Shown here: positions 33,717 to 42,043 of the stretch, in pieces
Position numbering within the stretch: position 1 is the first letter of the stretch
Layout: every line of letters starts with the position of its first letter
Assembly: GCA_023301725.1 (NCBI GenBank)
Contig: JALZUD010000076.1
Span: forward strand, 1 to 64,000
DNA: 64,000 nucleotides
Reading direction: 5' to 3'
Source of the DNA: Granulosicoccus sp.
GTDB taxonomy: Bacteria > Pseudomonadota > Gammaproteobacteria > Granulosicoccales > Granulosicoccaceae
The notes under the pieces: generated by a model
Seen by the model: only the letters and a program-made list of their open reading frames with translations
Database searches by the model: none
Told to the model about the DNA's origin: nothing
Made by a program: the position numbers and the translations under genes

Positions 33717-34724
33717 TCACAGCATCATCTGATAGCTCACGGGTACAAAGCGATAACCGCCTTCGCCCCGTGCTTCCGAATAGCCCAAACCAGGAAATGG
33801 CATGTGGTATCCCACAAAAGGAATTTTGTCGGCCGTTAACATGTCGAACATCTGTTTCCTGGTCGCCGCAGCCTTTGCCTTGTCCATATCGAATTTCACC
33901 TCCCACTCGGGGTAGCCCAACGACCAGACATAATGATTTGCAGCATCGGCAATTAGCACTAACTGCTTACCACCAGACTCCAGTCTGTAGGCCATGTGGC
34001 CGGGGGTATGCCCAAACGCTGCCAAACCAGTGATGCCTGCCACAACACTATCGCCATCTCCAATAAAACTCATTTTTTCGGCCAACGGCTGCACCTTGGC
34101 CTTAAAATTATCGTTGTCTTGTTTTGCCCATGCGTCGTATTCGACCTGACCTGTCACATAACGGGCATTGGGGAAAGTGGGCGTACCGTCGTCTCCAGTT
34201 AAACCGCCAATGTGGTCTCCATGCATATGCGTTATCACAACCACGGTGACATCTTCTGGGGTGACACCCGCGCTTGCCAAGGGCGCAGTAATTCCCGCAG
34301 CATTCAAACCAGTATCGAACAAGACGACGTCCTCACCTGCCCTCACAACGGTTGGCGTGAAGAAAAACTGCGCCGCTGTGGTGGGAATAAAGTTCGATTC
34401 ACTGACCGCAGCGAACTCGTCAGCGCTTATGTTCATGCCAAAGATAGACTGCGGGTTCTCTACAGTTCGGGTACCTGCGAGTAGCGTTGAAACCTCAAAT
34501 TCGCCAAGCATAAATGTGTTTTTGATGGCATTGGGCTGCGCTGCATGCCCATCAGCACGAGCGTCTTGCATACGGGTCGCCAGAGCCGCCGCTGCTGGGA
34601 TAGCCACCGATGCCGCCAGCCATTTCCTGCGTGACAATCCTTCTGGTCGAAGCTCTATGGTCTTGGCTGTTGGCCTTATTGGCATCGTGGATTGAGTTGA
34701 GCGTGAACGATAGTGGCTATTCAA
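33717..34724 (-). CDS. Tat-exported metallo-beta-lactamase-fold hydrolase
   Basis: I choose a TTG start at 34724 because GGAG lies seven bases upstream, giving about 335 residues; the ATG at 34685 is the alternative. A Tat signal (LSRRKWLAASVAIPAAAAL) ends near DARADG. The MBL metal motif is THMHGDHIGGL, followed by GHTPGHMAYRL, the bridging Asp in LIADAANHY and the last His in VGYHMPFPG. Members include lactonases and other hydrolases of the glyoxalase II-like group. The cofactor-loaded export route fits a binuclear metal enzyme that folds in the cytoplasm. The substrate is unknown. It is upstream of and co-directional with the JmjC gene. Confidence 0.85.
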   Translation of the reverse strand: MNSHYRSRSTQSTMPIRPTAKTIELRPEGLSRRKWLAASVAIPAAAALATRMQDARADGHAAQPNAIKNTFMLGEFEVSTLLAGTRTVENPQSIFGMNISADEFAAVSESNFIPTTAAQFFFTPTVVRAGEDVVLFDTGLNAAGITAPLASAGVTPEDVTVVVITHMHGDHIGGLTGDDGTPTFPNARYVTGQVEYDAWAKQDNDNFKAKVQPLAEKMSFIGDGDSVVAGITGLAAFGHTPGHMAYRLESGGKQLVLIADAANHYVWSLGYPEWEVKFDMDKAKAAATRKQMFDMLTADKIPFVGYHMPFPGLGYSEARGEGGYRFVPVSYQMML

Positions 34725-34988
34725 AAGACTTCTCCTTTTCGCGGTTATTAATAACTTACGGATGTCTGAGGGCGTCGGATGCAAAAAAGTTGCACCCTTG
34801 AAATCAAGCAAAGCGATTCGTTTGGCTGACTTTTTTCATCAACACATTTTAGTTACAAAGCAAGTATCAGCTAACCGTAACATTCGACACTTGGGTTTAT
34901 TTGGAGCGTTTGGCGTGATTATAATGAGTCTCCCTTCAGAATTCGGAGGATTCATGCTTGTGACTACGTCTGCACGGCCGTTGTACTT

Positions 34989-35816
34989 GTGGTGGATATC
35001 TCTCTTGATTATTACAAATTGCTGCACGTGCAGCCTGACGCGCCGGGGCCTGTCATCAAGGCCAGTTACCGGGCAATGATGCAAAAGTTGAAGCATCATC
35101 CTGACAAGGGTGGCGACGTTGAGTTTGCACAGTTGCTTAACGATGCCTCCAAAACCCTGTGCAACCCTGACACGCGTGCGCAATACGACGCTCTACGCAA
35201 AGAAATGCGGGAAAGTCAGTCAGCAGCTCAGCCGCAAGATAACAAAGAGCAGACCGGCAAGAATGGCGGCTCCAAAGACTGGGGAGAACCCGGTGGCTCC
35301 CCGGCAGCTGAACAAAGCGAACCCGATTCGCCCAAAGATCATCCTGTGCCAAGCAACTTTTTTCCAGCTGCAACACAATGTTCTTTCTGCCTGACGAGCG
35401 ATACCGCTGATAGCTCCGGGCTGTACTCCGTTCCAGCTTATGAGAATTCACGCCGCTGTAAAAAGTGTAATGGGGCAAGCACCCCGATAACACACGTTAC
35501 CCTGTCAGACGATGAAGAGCTTCGGCGGTTGCACCGGCAAGCTTTTAAATCAACTGCGCAACTGTGGCTCAGCTGGCCGCAGAGTGTCGACAAAAACGCA
35601 ACCATTACCGACTTTTCACCCGAGGGTTGCGCGATGCTTAGCGACACCCAACTCGCACTGGGTCAAATTGTCATGATCGAAACCACGTTGTTCAATGCAA
35701 TTTGTCGCGTTCGACACTGCTCATCTATCAATTCTGACGAATGGATGAGTGGTTTATCGTTTATCACACTCGACATGCGCTCAACGCCGGGGACGCTGCT
35801 TAACGCAACGGCCTGA
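34989..35816 (+). CDS. J-domain protein fused to zinc ribbon and PilZ domain
   Basis: 275 residues, starting at one of two consecutive GTG codons. The J-domain (residues 5-70) has YYKLLHVQPDA and the essential H37-P38-D39. A hydrophilic linker (72-125) follows. A probable zinc site comes next, with C131-x2-C134 and C157-x2-C160. The C-terminus is PilZ-like, with R179-x3-R183 and D208-x-S-x2-G213, the two motifs that bind cyclic di-GMP in PilZ proteins. J-domains stimulate DnaK; PilZ senses cyclic di-GMP. No dnaK or grpE is near. The combination suggests a chaperone adaptor switched by cyclic di-GMP, which is inference. Confidence 0.78.
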   Translation: MVDISLDYYKLLHVQPDAPGPVIKASYRAMMQKLKHHPDKGGDVEFAQLLNDASKTLCNPDTRAQYDALRKEMRESQSAAQPQDNKEQTGKNGGSKDWGEPGGSPAAEQSEPDSPKDHPVPSNFFPAATQCSFCLTSDTADSSGLYSVPAYENSRRCKKCNGASTPITHVTLSDDEELRRLHRQAFKSTAQLWLSWPQSVDKNATITDFSPEGCAMLSDTQLALGQIVMIETTLFNAICRVRHCSSINSDEWMSGLSFITLDMRSTPGTLLNATA

Positions 35817-35851
35817 TTTTGACCTACATAACGCTCCCGAGCCGGTTGAAG

Positions 35852-36406
35852 TTAAGCGGCTACGGGCACCCAACCCAGCTGACGAACGGCAGTACGGTTT
35901 TGCAACACGGCACCCGATGCGTTTTCGCTGGTCAGATTGACCATTACCCATAGTCGACCCTGCGGGCAAACACAGGCGTCAACAACTTGCAAAGTTGCTT
36001 GAAAAGCTGATTCGCGCAATCTTTCCCCACTCGGTGTGCGATAGACCACGCCATCCCATTTACTCACTAACTGAGTGATAGCGGACATCACCAGAAAAGC
36101 GTAAGGCTTGTACGTCATTGAATCGTTGTGCTCAATCCAGATCATTTCAGATTCCACCTTTGCACAGCTATCATTGGCAGCAGTGATAGATAGAGAATGC
36201 TGACTTTCGATCTGTACTTTTTCAGTAGGGTCGACCAGATACGACACTACCTCGTCATCAGAATGTTTGAACTCGTACACCGGTTGGACAAAATCGATGC
36301 CATTTGAGTGCGTTTGCAACTGCGCCACAGAACGGCGCGGCTCGACGTGTCGGCTGTCAAGTTGAACTGGAGTAAATGGCAGAGTGCTGGCAAGCTGAAT
36401 TTTCAT
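35852..36406 (-). CDS. Hypothetical protein
   Basis: About 184 residues from the ATG at 36406; an upstream start at 36481 adds 25 residues without support. No family is recognised. The sequence is mixed alpha/beta with few charged clusters, and has no signal peptide, membrane segment or cysteine motif. Notable segments are YEFKHSDDEVVSYLVDPTEKV, LSITAANDSC, YKPYAFLVMSAITQLVSKWDG and WVMVNLTSENASGAVLQNRTAVRQLGWV. It converges with the J-domain/PilZ gene 35 bases away and diverges from the SLC13 permease. Confidence 0.6.
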   Translation of the reverse strand: MKIQLASTLPFTPVQLDSRHVEPRRSVAQLQTHSNGIDFVQPVYEFKHSDDEVVSYLVDPTEKVQIESQHSLSITAANDSCAKVESEMIWIEHNDSMTYKPYAFLVMSAITQLVSKWDGVVYRTPSGERLRESAFQATLQVVDACVCPQGRLWVMVNLTSENASGAVLQNRTAVRQLGWVPVAA

Positions 36407-36774
36407 AGTGACAGTTGAAATAGAGTAGTTTTTAAGAGGTGCAGTTATTAAACGATGACTGAGCCTTGAAGTGATGTACAAAAACCCGGCAAATTATGAC
36501 GAATAATGACTAGGCCTTTGATCAACCTGAAACCGGTTTAGTTGTTACATTAAATTGCAACAATGACTCTGGGCTAGCACCGTTATCAGGCTAGAATATA
36601 GTTGGTCATAAAATACTTTCACGGTTAATTTGCCTGGGAGCCTTCACAGCCAATTGATTTTTTTACCGCGTCGTTTTTTTAGTTATTCTATTGCACGTGG
36701 CACAGCTTTTGCTGCTCTAAACGGTTTCCACCGATAATTGCCCACCTAACCCAAGCTTGTAGTTAAGAGATCTA
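36407..36774. other. AT-rich divergent intergenic region
   Basis: This 368-base gap separates the divergent hypothetical gene and the SLC13 permease and should hold both promoters. The stretch is AT-rich, with several TAT-rich hexamers (for example around 36590-36620), but I could not settle a -35/-10 pair or an operator. No small ORF with a ribosome-binding site was seen. Confidence 0.4.
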
Positions 36775-38628
36775 ATGACTGAGACGGTTGTGCTTACAGT
36801 TGAGATGGCCATCGTGCTGTTTTTACTAGCCGTGACAGTCTGGATGTTCGCATTCTCAATTGTGCGTGTCGATGTAGCCGCCCTGATTATTTTGGTGTCA
36901 CTGGGCCTGCTCTCTCAAATGCCCCTTATCGACCCAATACTGTCTTTAAACGAGCTGTTTGCCGGATTTTCCAGTAACGCCGTCATATCGATTATTGCGG
37001 TCATGATCATCGGTCGTGGCCTGGATAAAACTGGCCTTATGAGCAAACTTGCTCAGCTCATACTCAATCTTGGTGGTAAAACAGAGTCTCGTATTAGCCC
37101 GCTGATGAGTGGTATCGCCGCTCTGGCATCAGCTTTTATGCAAAACATCGGCGTAGCCGCTTTATTTCTGCCCGTTGTGAGCCGAGTGTCAGCCCGCACA
37201 GGCATTCCTATCTCTCGTTTGCTGATGCCAGTAGGTTTCTGCATCATCTTGGGTGGCACGGCTACCATGATTGGCTCGAGTCCCCTCATACTACTTAACG
37301 ATTTGCTGTTGTCGTCTAATCGGCAATTGCCAGAATCGTTGCAAATGCAGGAATTCAGCCTGTTTTCAGTCCTACCCATCGGCCTGGCATTGAGCGTTAC
37401 CGGCTTGTTATATTTTTACATCGCTGGACGCTTCGTCTTGCCAGCCATTGATACGGATAGTGGAAGAACCTCTCGAACCGACGACTATTTCAAAAGCCTC
37501 TACGGCATCAGCGGTGAATTGCTTGAGGCGCAAGTGACTGTCGATAGCCCCATGGTGGGCATGAGCATCCATCAAGTGGAGGAAACTTACGACAAGACCC
37601 CGTTCATGCTGGCGCTCTACAGTGGTGATGTTGTCAAGGTACCGCCAGATCGTGAGGAAACAATCTGGGTGACCACACGGCTGGGTTTGCTGGGCGACAG
37701 AGAACAGGTAGAGGCGTTCTGCAACGAGTACCACTGGGTTCTGAAAGGCGAGCCTGACAGATTTGCCAAGGTTCTCAACCAGCAGTACAGCGGCATTGGT
37801 GAGGTCGTTATTCCACCCGCTTCAAGTCTTGTAGGTAAGGCCATCGGCGATATCAAGCCACGCCGGAATTTTGGCGCAAATATTTTGCAAATTTACCGCT
37901 CAAACCAGATTATTAGTCGTGGTTTTCGTGACACCACGCTGCAAGCTGGTGACACTTTGGTGGTCCACTCTAGCTGGAAGGATCTGCACAAGCTGAAATC
38001 AAACCGTGACTTCGTAGTAGCCACCGATGTGAAGTACGAGGATATACGCACGCACAAACTCAAGCCTGCATTGTTTTTTTTCGCCCTGTCTTTGATCCTG
38101 TTTCTGCTCACCGAAACGCTCTCAATCTCACTACTTGCTGGCGCCTTAGGCATGGTGTTGTCAGGCGTACTCAACATAGACGAGGCCTATGATGCGGTCA
38201 GTTTGCAAACGGTTTTCTTGCTTGCGTGCTTGATTCCATTGGGTATTGCAGTGGACCACTCGGGCACGGCGCTTTGGATATCTCAGCACCTTCTTGAACT
38301 CATAGGCGATGTGCCTATTTGGGTCATGCAAACAGTTATCGCAGGCCTTGCTACATTTTTCACATTAGTCATGTCCAATGTCGGTGCTACGGTGTTGCTA
38401 GTACCACTGGCCGTGAACATTGCCGTCACCATCGGGGCCGACCCTGCGATGTTTGCACTGACAGTGGCCATTTCCACCTCCAATACGTTTCTGATACCCA
38501 CCAATCAGGTCAACGCATTGATCATGGGCCCTGGCGGTTACAGCGTGGCTGATTTCATGCGCGTGGGAGGCGTTATGACCATCCTCTACTTAATAGTGAG
38601 CATGTTGGTCATTAATTTCATCATGTAG
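36775..38628 (+). CDS. SLC13-family permease with two TrkA_C domains
   Basis: 617 residues. Hydrophobic helices fill residues 1-215 and 430-617 in the DASS/SLC13 pattern, with the repeated substrate/sodium segments FMQNIGVAALFLPVV and TATMIGSSPLILLND in the first half and VMSNVGATVLLVPLAVNIAV and STSNTFLIPTNQVNALIMGPG in the second. Two cytoplasmic TrkA_C (RCK_C) domains lie between (about 245-325 and 335-410), for example VVIPPASSLVGKAIGDIKPRRNFGANILQIYRSNQ. Members move sulfate, dicarboxylates or other anions with sodium, and the RCK_C domains may sense ligands. The substrate is unknown. No partner genes are linked. Confidence 0.9.
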   Translation: MTETVVLTVEMAIVLFLLAVTVWMFAFSIVRVDVAALIILVSLGLLSQMPLIDPILSLNELFAGFSSNAVISIIAVMIIGRGLDKTGLMSKLAQLILNLGGKTESRISPLMSGIAALASAFMQNIGVAALFLPVVSRVSARTGIPISRLLMPVGFCIILGGTATMIGSSPLILLNDLLLSSNRQLPESLQMQEFSLFSVLPIGLALSVTGLLYFYIAGRFVLPAIDTDSGRTSRTDDYFKSLYGISGELLEAQVTVDSPMVGMSIHQVEETYDKTPFMLALYSGDVVKVPPDREETIWVTTRLGLLGDREQVEAFCNEYHWVLKGEPDRFAKVLNQQYSGIGEVVIPPASSLVGKAIGDIKPRRNFGANILQIYRSNQIISRGFRDTTLQAGDTLVVHSSWKDLHKLKSNRDFVVATDVKYEDIRTHKLKPALFFFALSLILFLLTETLSISLLAGALGMVLSGVLNIDEAYDAVSLQTVFLLACLIPLGIAVDHSGTALWISQHLLELIGDVPIWVMQTVIAGLATFFTLVMSNVGATVLLVPLAVNIAVTIGADPAMFALTVAISTSNTFLIPTNQVNALIMGPGGYSVADFMRVGGVMTILYLIVSMLVINFIM

Positions 38629-38770
38629 GGTCTGTTTGTCTCACTGGCAATCTGGACTGCATCACAAATCAAAGACATCGCCTACCTTGGAGGTGGCTAC
38701 CGCTATTGACGCGGGGGACTCTCGGGCCGTTATCCGCATTGTGCACCCGCACTAAACGGAGAGAATAGCC

Positions 38771-39040
38771 ATGGGACAAGCATATAGCGCGCAGCTCAAC
38801 GAATTTGATGATTTTGATGACGAATCGGACGACGACATGCTCGACGTCGATATGGACTTTGAAGACGATATAGGTTCCTATTTGCTTCGACAAAGGGCTT
38901 CTTCAGGAACTCCTGAAACTAAAAATCGCCTGCGTGGTGGCAGAAAATCGAAGTCAGGCGGCAGATCAAGCCTCAATCATTTGCCACAAGATTGGCAGGA
39001 TTTTGACTATGGGGAGGATGACGATTTCATCGACTACTAA
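38771..39040 (+). CDS. Small acidic hypothetical protein
   Basis: 89 residues with a GGAGAG ribosome-binding site before the ATG. The N-terminal half is strikingly acidic (LNEFDDFDDESDDDMLDVDM, then FEDD), a central part is basic (NRLRGGRKSKSGGRSS), and the C-terminus is acidic again (DFDYGEDDDFIDY). The protein is probably disordered and soluble. The charge layout is like small proteins that bind nucleic acid or act as counter-ion mimics, but no family is recognised. Confidence 0.6.
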   Translation: MGQAYSAQLNEFDDFDDESDDDMLDVDMDFEDDIGSYLLRQRASSGTPETKNRLRGGRKSKSGGRSSLNHLPQDWQDFDYGEDDDFIDY

Positions 39041-39493
39041 AACAACACGCGGCAAGCCCAACAATATCGAGTCTCGCAGGCTACAGGCCTGCGGGCAATT
39101 GTCAGCACTGTACTGCCAACATTAACGCCCATATCGACAATAACACCCGAAGTGAACCAGTCCCACAAGGCCTCTCTTTCGTCTTCGACGAACTTATTTT
39201 TACAAAAACTTCTTGTAAAAATCCCCACCAGCGATAGGTTCTAGCTACCTTTTCATCTAATTGTGATCCAAATCTGCACTGTAGGGGCTGTAAAAAGCAT
39301 CTCGATACAGGTATGGTGTCGCAAGCGGCCCGTGAGCCAACTTGTTCAAGGACATGCGAACAAATCGTATGCGACGTCTATTGAATGAGGCCACGCGTCA
39401 TTTTATCTGCGCTTAGAAAATCTGCTTCTTTGTCGAGTACTCGCATGGGGCGTGTTCTGAGCCAGAAAACAATAGATTGCAATAGGTTAATAG
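39041..39493. other. Gene-free interval upstream of the ABC importer
   Basis: 453 bases without a convincing ORF on either strand. Short palindromic stretches (CAGGCCTGC near 39080 and ACAAGAAG/CTTCTTGT-like sequences near 39205) are present. No tRNA cloverleaf, riboswitch or repeat family was recognised. The last 100 bases should hold the ABC operon promoter. Confidence 0.4.
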
Positions 39494-40609
39494 ATGAGTT
39501 CATCTGTTCAGACGTCATCAGATGTTCGTGGCGCGGCTGTTAGATTCGAGCATGTGCAAAAAAGCTACGATGGCGAAGTTCTCGTTGTTAAGGATCTAAA
39601 CCTTGACATCGCTCCCGGAGAATTCGTCACTATGCTTGGCCCCTCTGGCTCTGGCAAGACGACTTGTCTGATGATGCTGGCAGGCTTTGAGCCCGCCACA
39701 AACGGCGAAATTTTTCTAAACAATAAACCGATCAATAATGTGCCGCCCCGCAAACGTGGAATTGGCATGGTGTTCCAGAACTACGCTTTGTTTCCCCACA
39801 TGAGCGTCTTCGAGAATCTTGCATTTCCTCTGACCATTCGTAAGATAGGCAAAAGCGAACGTGAAGCAAAAGTCAGACGCGCTCTGGACATGGTGGAGCT
39901 TGGAGACTTTGGCAATAGGCGTCCAGCCCAACTCTCCGGTGGACAACAGCAACGTGTGGCCGTAGCTCGCGCACTGGTATTCGACCCTGACCTCGTACTA
40001 ATGGACGAACCGTTGGGCGCACTGGACAAGCAGCTACGAGAACAAATGCAGTACGAGATCAAGCACATTCATGAAAGCCTTGGCGTCAGCGTTGTTTACG
40101 TCACCCACGACCAAACCGAGGCGCTCACCATGAGCGATCGAGTGGCCGTATTCCAGGATGGTGTTATTCAGCAATTGTCCTCACCTGATGCCCTCTACGA
40201 GAGTCCGCAAAATTCATTTGTTGCACAATTTATTGGTGAAAACAACAAGCTCTCAGGCGTTGTTACCGGCACAGACAACGGCTTGTGTGGAATGACGCTA
40301 GACGATGGCACAAAGGTGACTGCAGAAGCCGTCAATATTGGCGAGATTGGCTCGCGTGCCACCATTTCGCTGCGACCAGAACGTGTTGAGCTTGAACCCC
40401 AAGAGCCACGAGAGAATATCGTTAATGGTAAGGTCATCGAGGTGTTGTACCTCGGCGATCACTTACGCATTGTTATGTCTGTGGCAGGCAATAACGAATT
40501 CATTGTGAAGCTGCCAAATGGTGGAAGGCACTCATCTCCAGTAGAGGGTCAGAGCTATCAACTGGGTTGGAGTGCAATAGATGCCAAAGCCCTAGACCCT
40601 GTCTCTTAA
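39494..40609 (+). CDS. potA: ABC transporter ATPase, spermidine/putrescine (PotA) type
   Basis: 371 residues with Walker A GPSGSGKTT, Q-loop VFQNYALFPHM, signature LSGGQQQRVA, Walker B LVLMDEPLGALD and switch His in VTHDQ, followed by a TOBE domain from about residue 245 to the end (RATISLRPERVELEP, GKVIEVLYLGDHLRIVM). This is the MalK/PotA layout. The ATPase powers import of polyamine-like or other organic cations by the two permeases downstream. AGG lies seven bases before the ATG. It heads an operon with the binding protein and two permeases. The ligand is inferred from family only. Confidence 0.9.
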   Translation: MSSSVQTSSDVRGAAVRFEHVQKSYDGEVLVVKDLNLDIAPGEFVTMLGPSGSGKTTCLMMLAGFEPATNGEIFLNNKPINNVPPRKRGIGMVFQNYALFPHMSVFENLAFPLTIRKIGKSEREAKVRRALDMVELGDFGNRRPAQLSGGQQQRVAVARALVFDPDLVLMDEPLGALDKQLREQMQYEIKHIHESLGVSVVYVTHDQTEALTMSDRVAVFQDGVIQQLSSPDALYESPQNSFVAQFIGENNKLSGVVTGTDNGLCGMTLDDGTKVTAEAVNIGEIGSRATISLRPERVELEPQEPRENIVNGKVIEVLYLGDHLRIVMSVAGNNEFIVKLPNGGRHSSPVEGQSYQLGWSAIDAKALDPVS

Positions 40610-40786
40610 TCTGCCAAAAAGTGTCCAGGTATTAACAAAATTTATTCGTTTTCAAAAAGTTACACGAATCCTATTGTAAGCATCGACGCTTTGGCTTACT
40701 TTAAAACCACGGGTTGCAGGCCAACGGCTTATTCACCATGCAATCGACATTTCTACATTAAAAATATAAAACTAAGGAGATTTATC

Positions 40787-41917
40787 ATGAAGTTTACTGC
40801 CGGATTAACTGGCCTTTTTGCTCTCACAGCTATCGCAAATGTTGCCACTGCTGCTGACGAGCTACCTGCCTGTGAAGACTGCGCCGACGAGCTGACAATT
40901 GTCTCTTGGGGTGGTGCTTATTCAAATTCTCAAAACGAGGCTTATCACAAGCCGTACACAGAACTTACCGGTGTTTCGGTCATCAATGATGAGTCATCAG
41001 CCGAGGCTGTCGCTAAGCTGCGCGCTATGGACGAAGCCGGCAACATCACTTGGGATGTTGTTGATGTTGTGGCCTCTGATGCCATTCGTCTGTGTGACGA
41101 AGGCTTAGCTATGGAAATCAACCATGATGAGCAACTCGCTGCTGCGCCAGACGGCACTCCAGCCTCTGAAGACTTTGGCGACCTTCTGGTCTCTGATTGC
41201 TTCATACCGCAAATCGTATACTCCACAACATTCGGCTACCGAACAGATGTAGAAGCTTGGGCTGGCAACACGCCTACAGATGTCTGCGCTGTATTCGACA
41301 CGGAGGGATTCCCTGGTAAGCGTGCGCTGGAAAAACGTCCTATCAACAACATGGAATGGGCGCTTATCTGTGACGGCGTTGCAAAAGACGATGTTTACGA
41401 TGTGCTTTCAAGCGATGAAGGCGTACAACAGGCACTCGACAAACTTGCTACGATTAAAGATGACGTCATCTGGTGGTCAGCGGGTGCTGAAACTCCTCAG
41501 CTACTTGCAGATGCAGAAGCTGTTATCGGCTCTACTTACAACGGCCGCCTATTTGCGGTAATTGAAGAGCAAGATCAACCTGTAGCCATGTTGTGGGACG
41601 CCCAAGTGTTTGATCTTGACGGCTGGATCATTCCTGCTGGCTTGAGTGACGAGCGTAAGGCTCGTGCACTGCACTACATGAAATTTGCCACAGACACTCA
41701 GCGTCTGGCAGATCAGGCCAAGTACATCTCTTATGGCCCTGCCCGTCTTTCATCTGCGCCTTTGGTAGGTAAGCATGCTGAACTGGGTATCGACATGGCG
41801 CCACATATGCCAACTGATCCTAAAAACGCGGAAAACACCTTCTTGTACAACTACGAGTGGTGGGCTGACAATCGCGACGATCTCGATGGCAAGTTTCAAG
41901 CTTGGCTTTCACAGTAA
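40787..41917 (+). CDS. ABC transporter substrate-binding protein, PotD/PotF-like
   Basis: 376 residues from the ATG at 40787, supported by AAGGAG seven bases upstream. The signal peptide (MKFTAGLTGLFALTAIANVATAA) is cleaved near ATAAD. The mature part has the polyamine/opine-type fold: ELTIVSWGGAYSNSQNEAYHKPY, WDVVDVVASDAIRLCDEGL, NPTDV-like NTPTDVCAVFDTEGFPGKRALEK and PALWDAQVFDLDGWIIPAG. It holds several cysteines (CEDC near the N-terminus), unusual for such a protein. It delivers an amine or quaternary-amine ligand to the permeases. A strong stem-loop follows the gene. Confidence 0.88.
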   Translation: MKFTAGLTGLFALTAIANVATAADELPACEDCADELTIVSWGGAYSNSQNEAYHKPYTELTGVSVINDESSAEAVAKLRAMDEAGNITWDVVDVVASDAIRLCDEGLAMEINHDEQLAAAPDGTPASEDFGDLLVSDCFIPQIVYSTTFGYRTDVEAWAGNTPTDVCAVFDTEGFPGKRALEKRPINNMEWALICDGVAKDDVYDVLSSDEGVQQALDKLATIKDDVIWWSAGAETPQLLADAEAVIGSTYNGRLFAVIEEQDQPVAMLWDAQVFDLDGWIIPAGLSDERKARALHYMKFATDTQRLADQAKYISYGPARLSSAPLVGKHAELGIDMAPHMPTDPKNAENTFLYNYEWWADNRDDLDGKFQAWLSQ

Positions 41918-41945
41918 TAACCAGCTTTTATAGCTTATTAGTATC

Positions 41946-41969
41946 CGGGCCAGCCTTAGTGCTGGCCCG
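41946..41969 (+). terminator. Stem-loop after the binding-protein gene
   Basis: CGGGCCAGC and GCTGGCCCG form nine perfect, GC-rich pairs around CTTAGT and are followed by TTTA. It lies 29 bases after the stop of the binding protein and 75 bases before the permease gene, a usual place for partial termination that keeps binding protein in excess. Confidence 0.75.
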
Positions 41970-42043
41970 TTTACCCTCCGAGTTGTGTTTTTTACTCGCA
42001 GTTTTGTGTCTACCATTTTACACCTACCTCCACGGAGCCTGAA

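Noticed and set aside
36481-36774. Firm sigma-70 promoter call upstream of the SLC13 permease
   Set aside because: Several AT-rich hexamers fit loosely, and none has a convincing -35 at the right spacing.
39041-39493. Possible tRNA, small RNA or riboswitch in the 453-base gap
   Set aside because: No cloverleaf arms, CCA end or known aptamer core was found; only short local palindromes are present.
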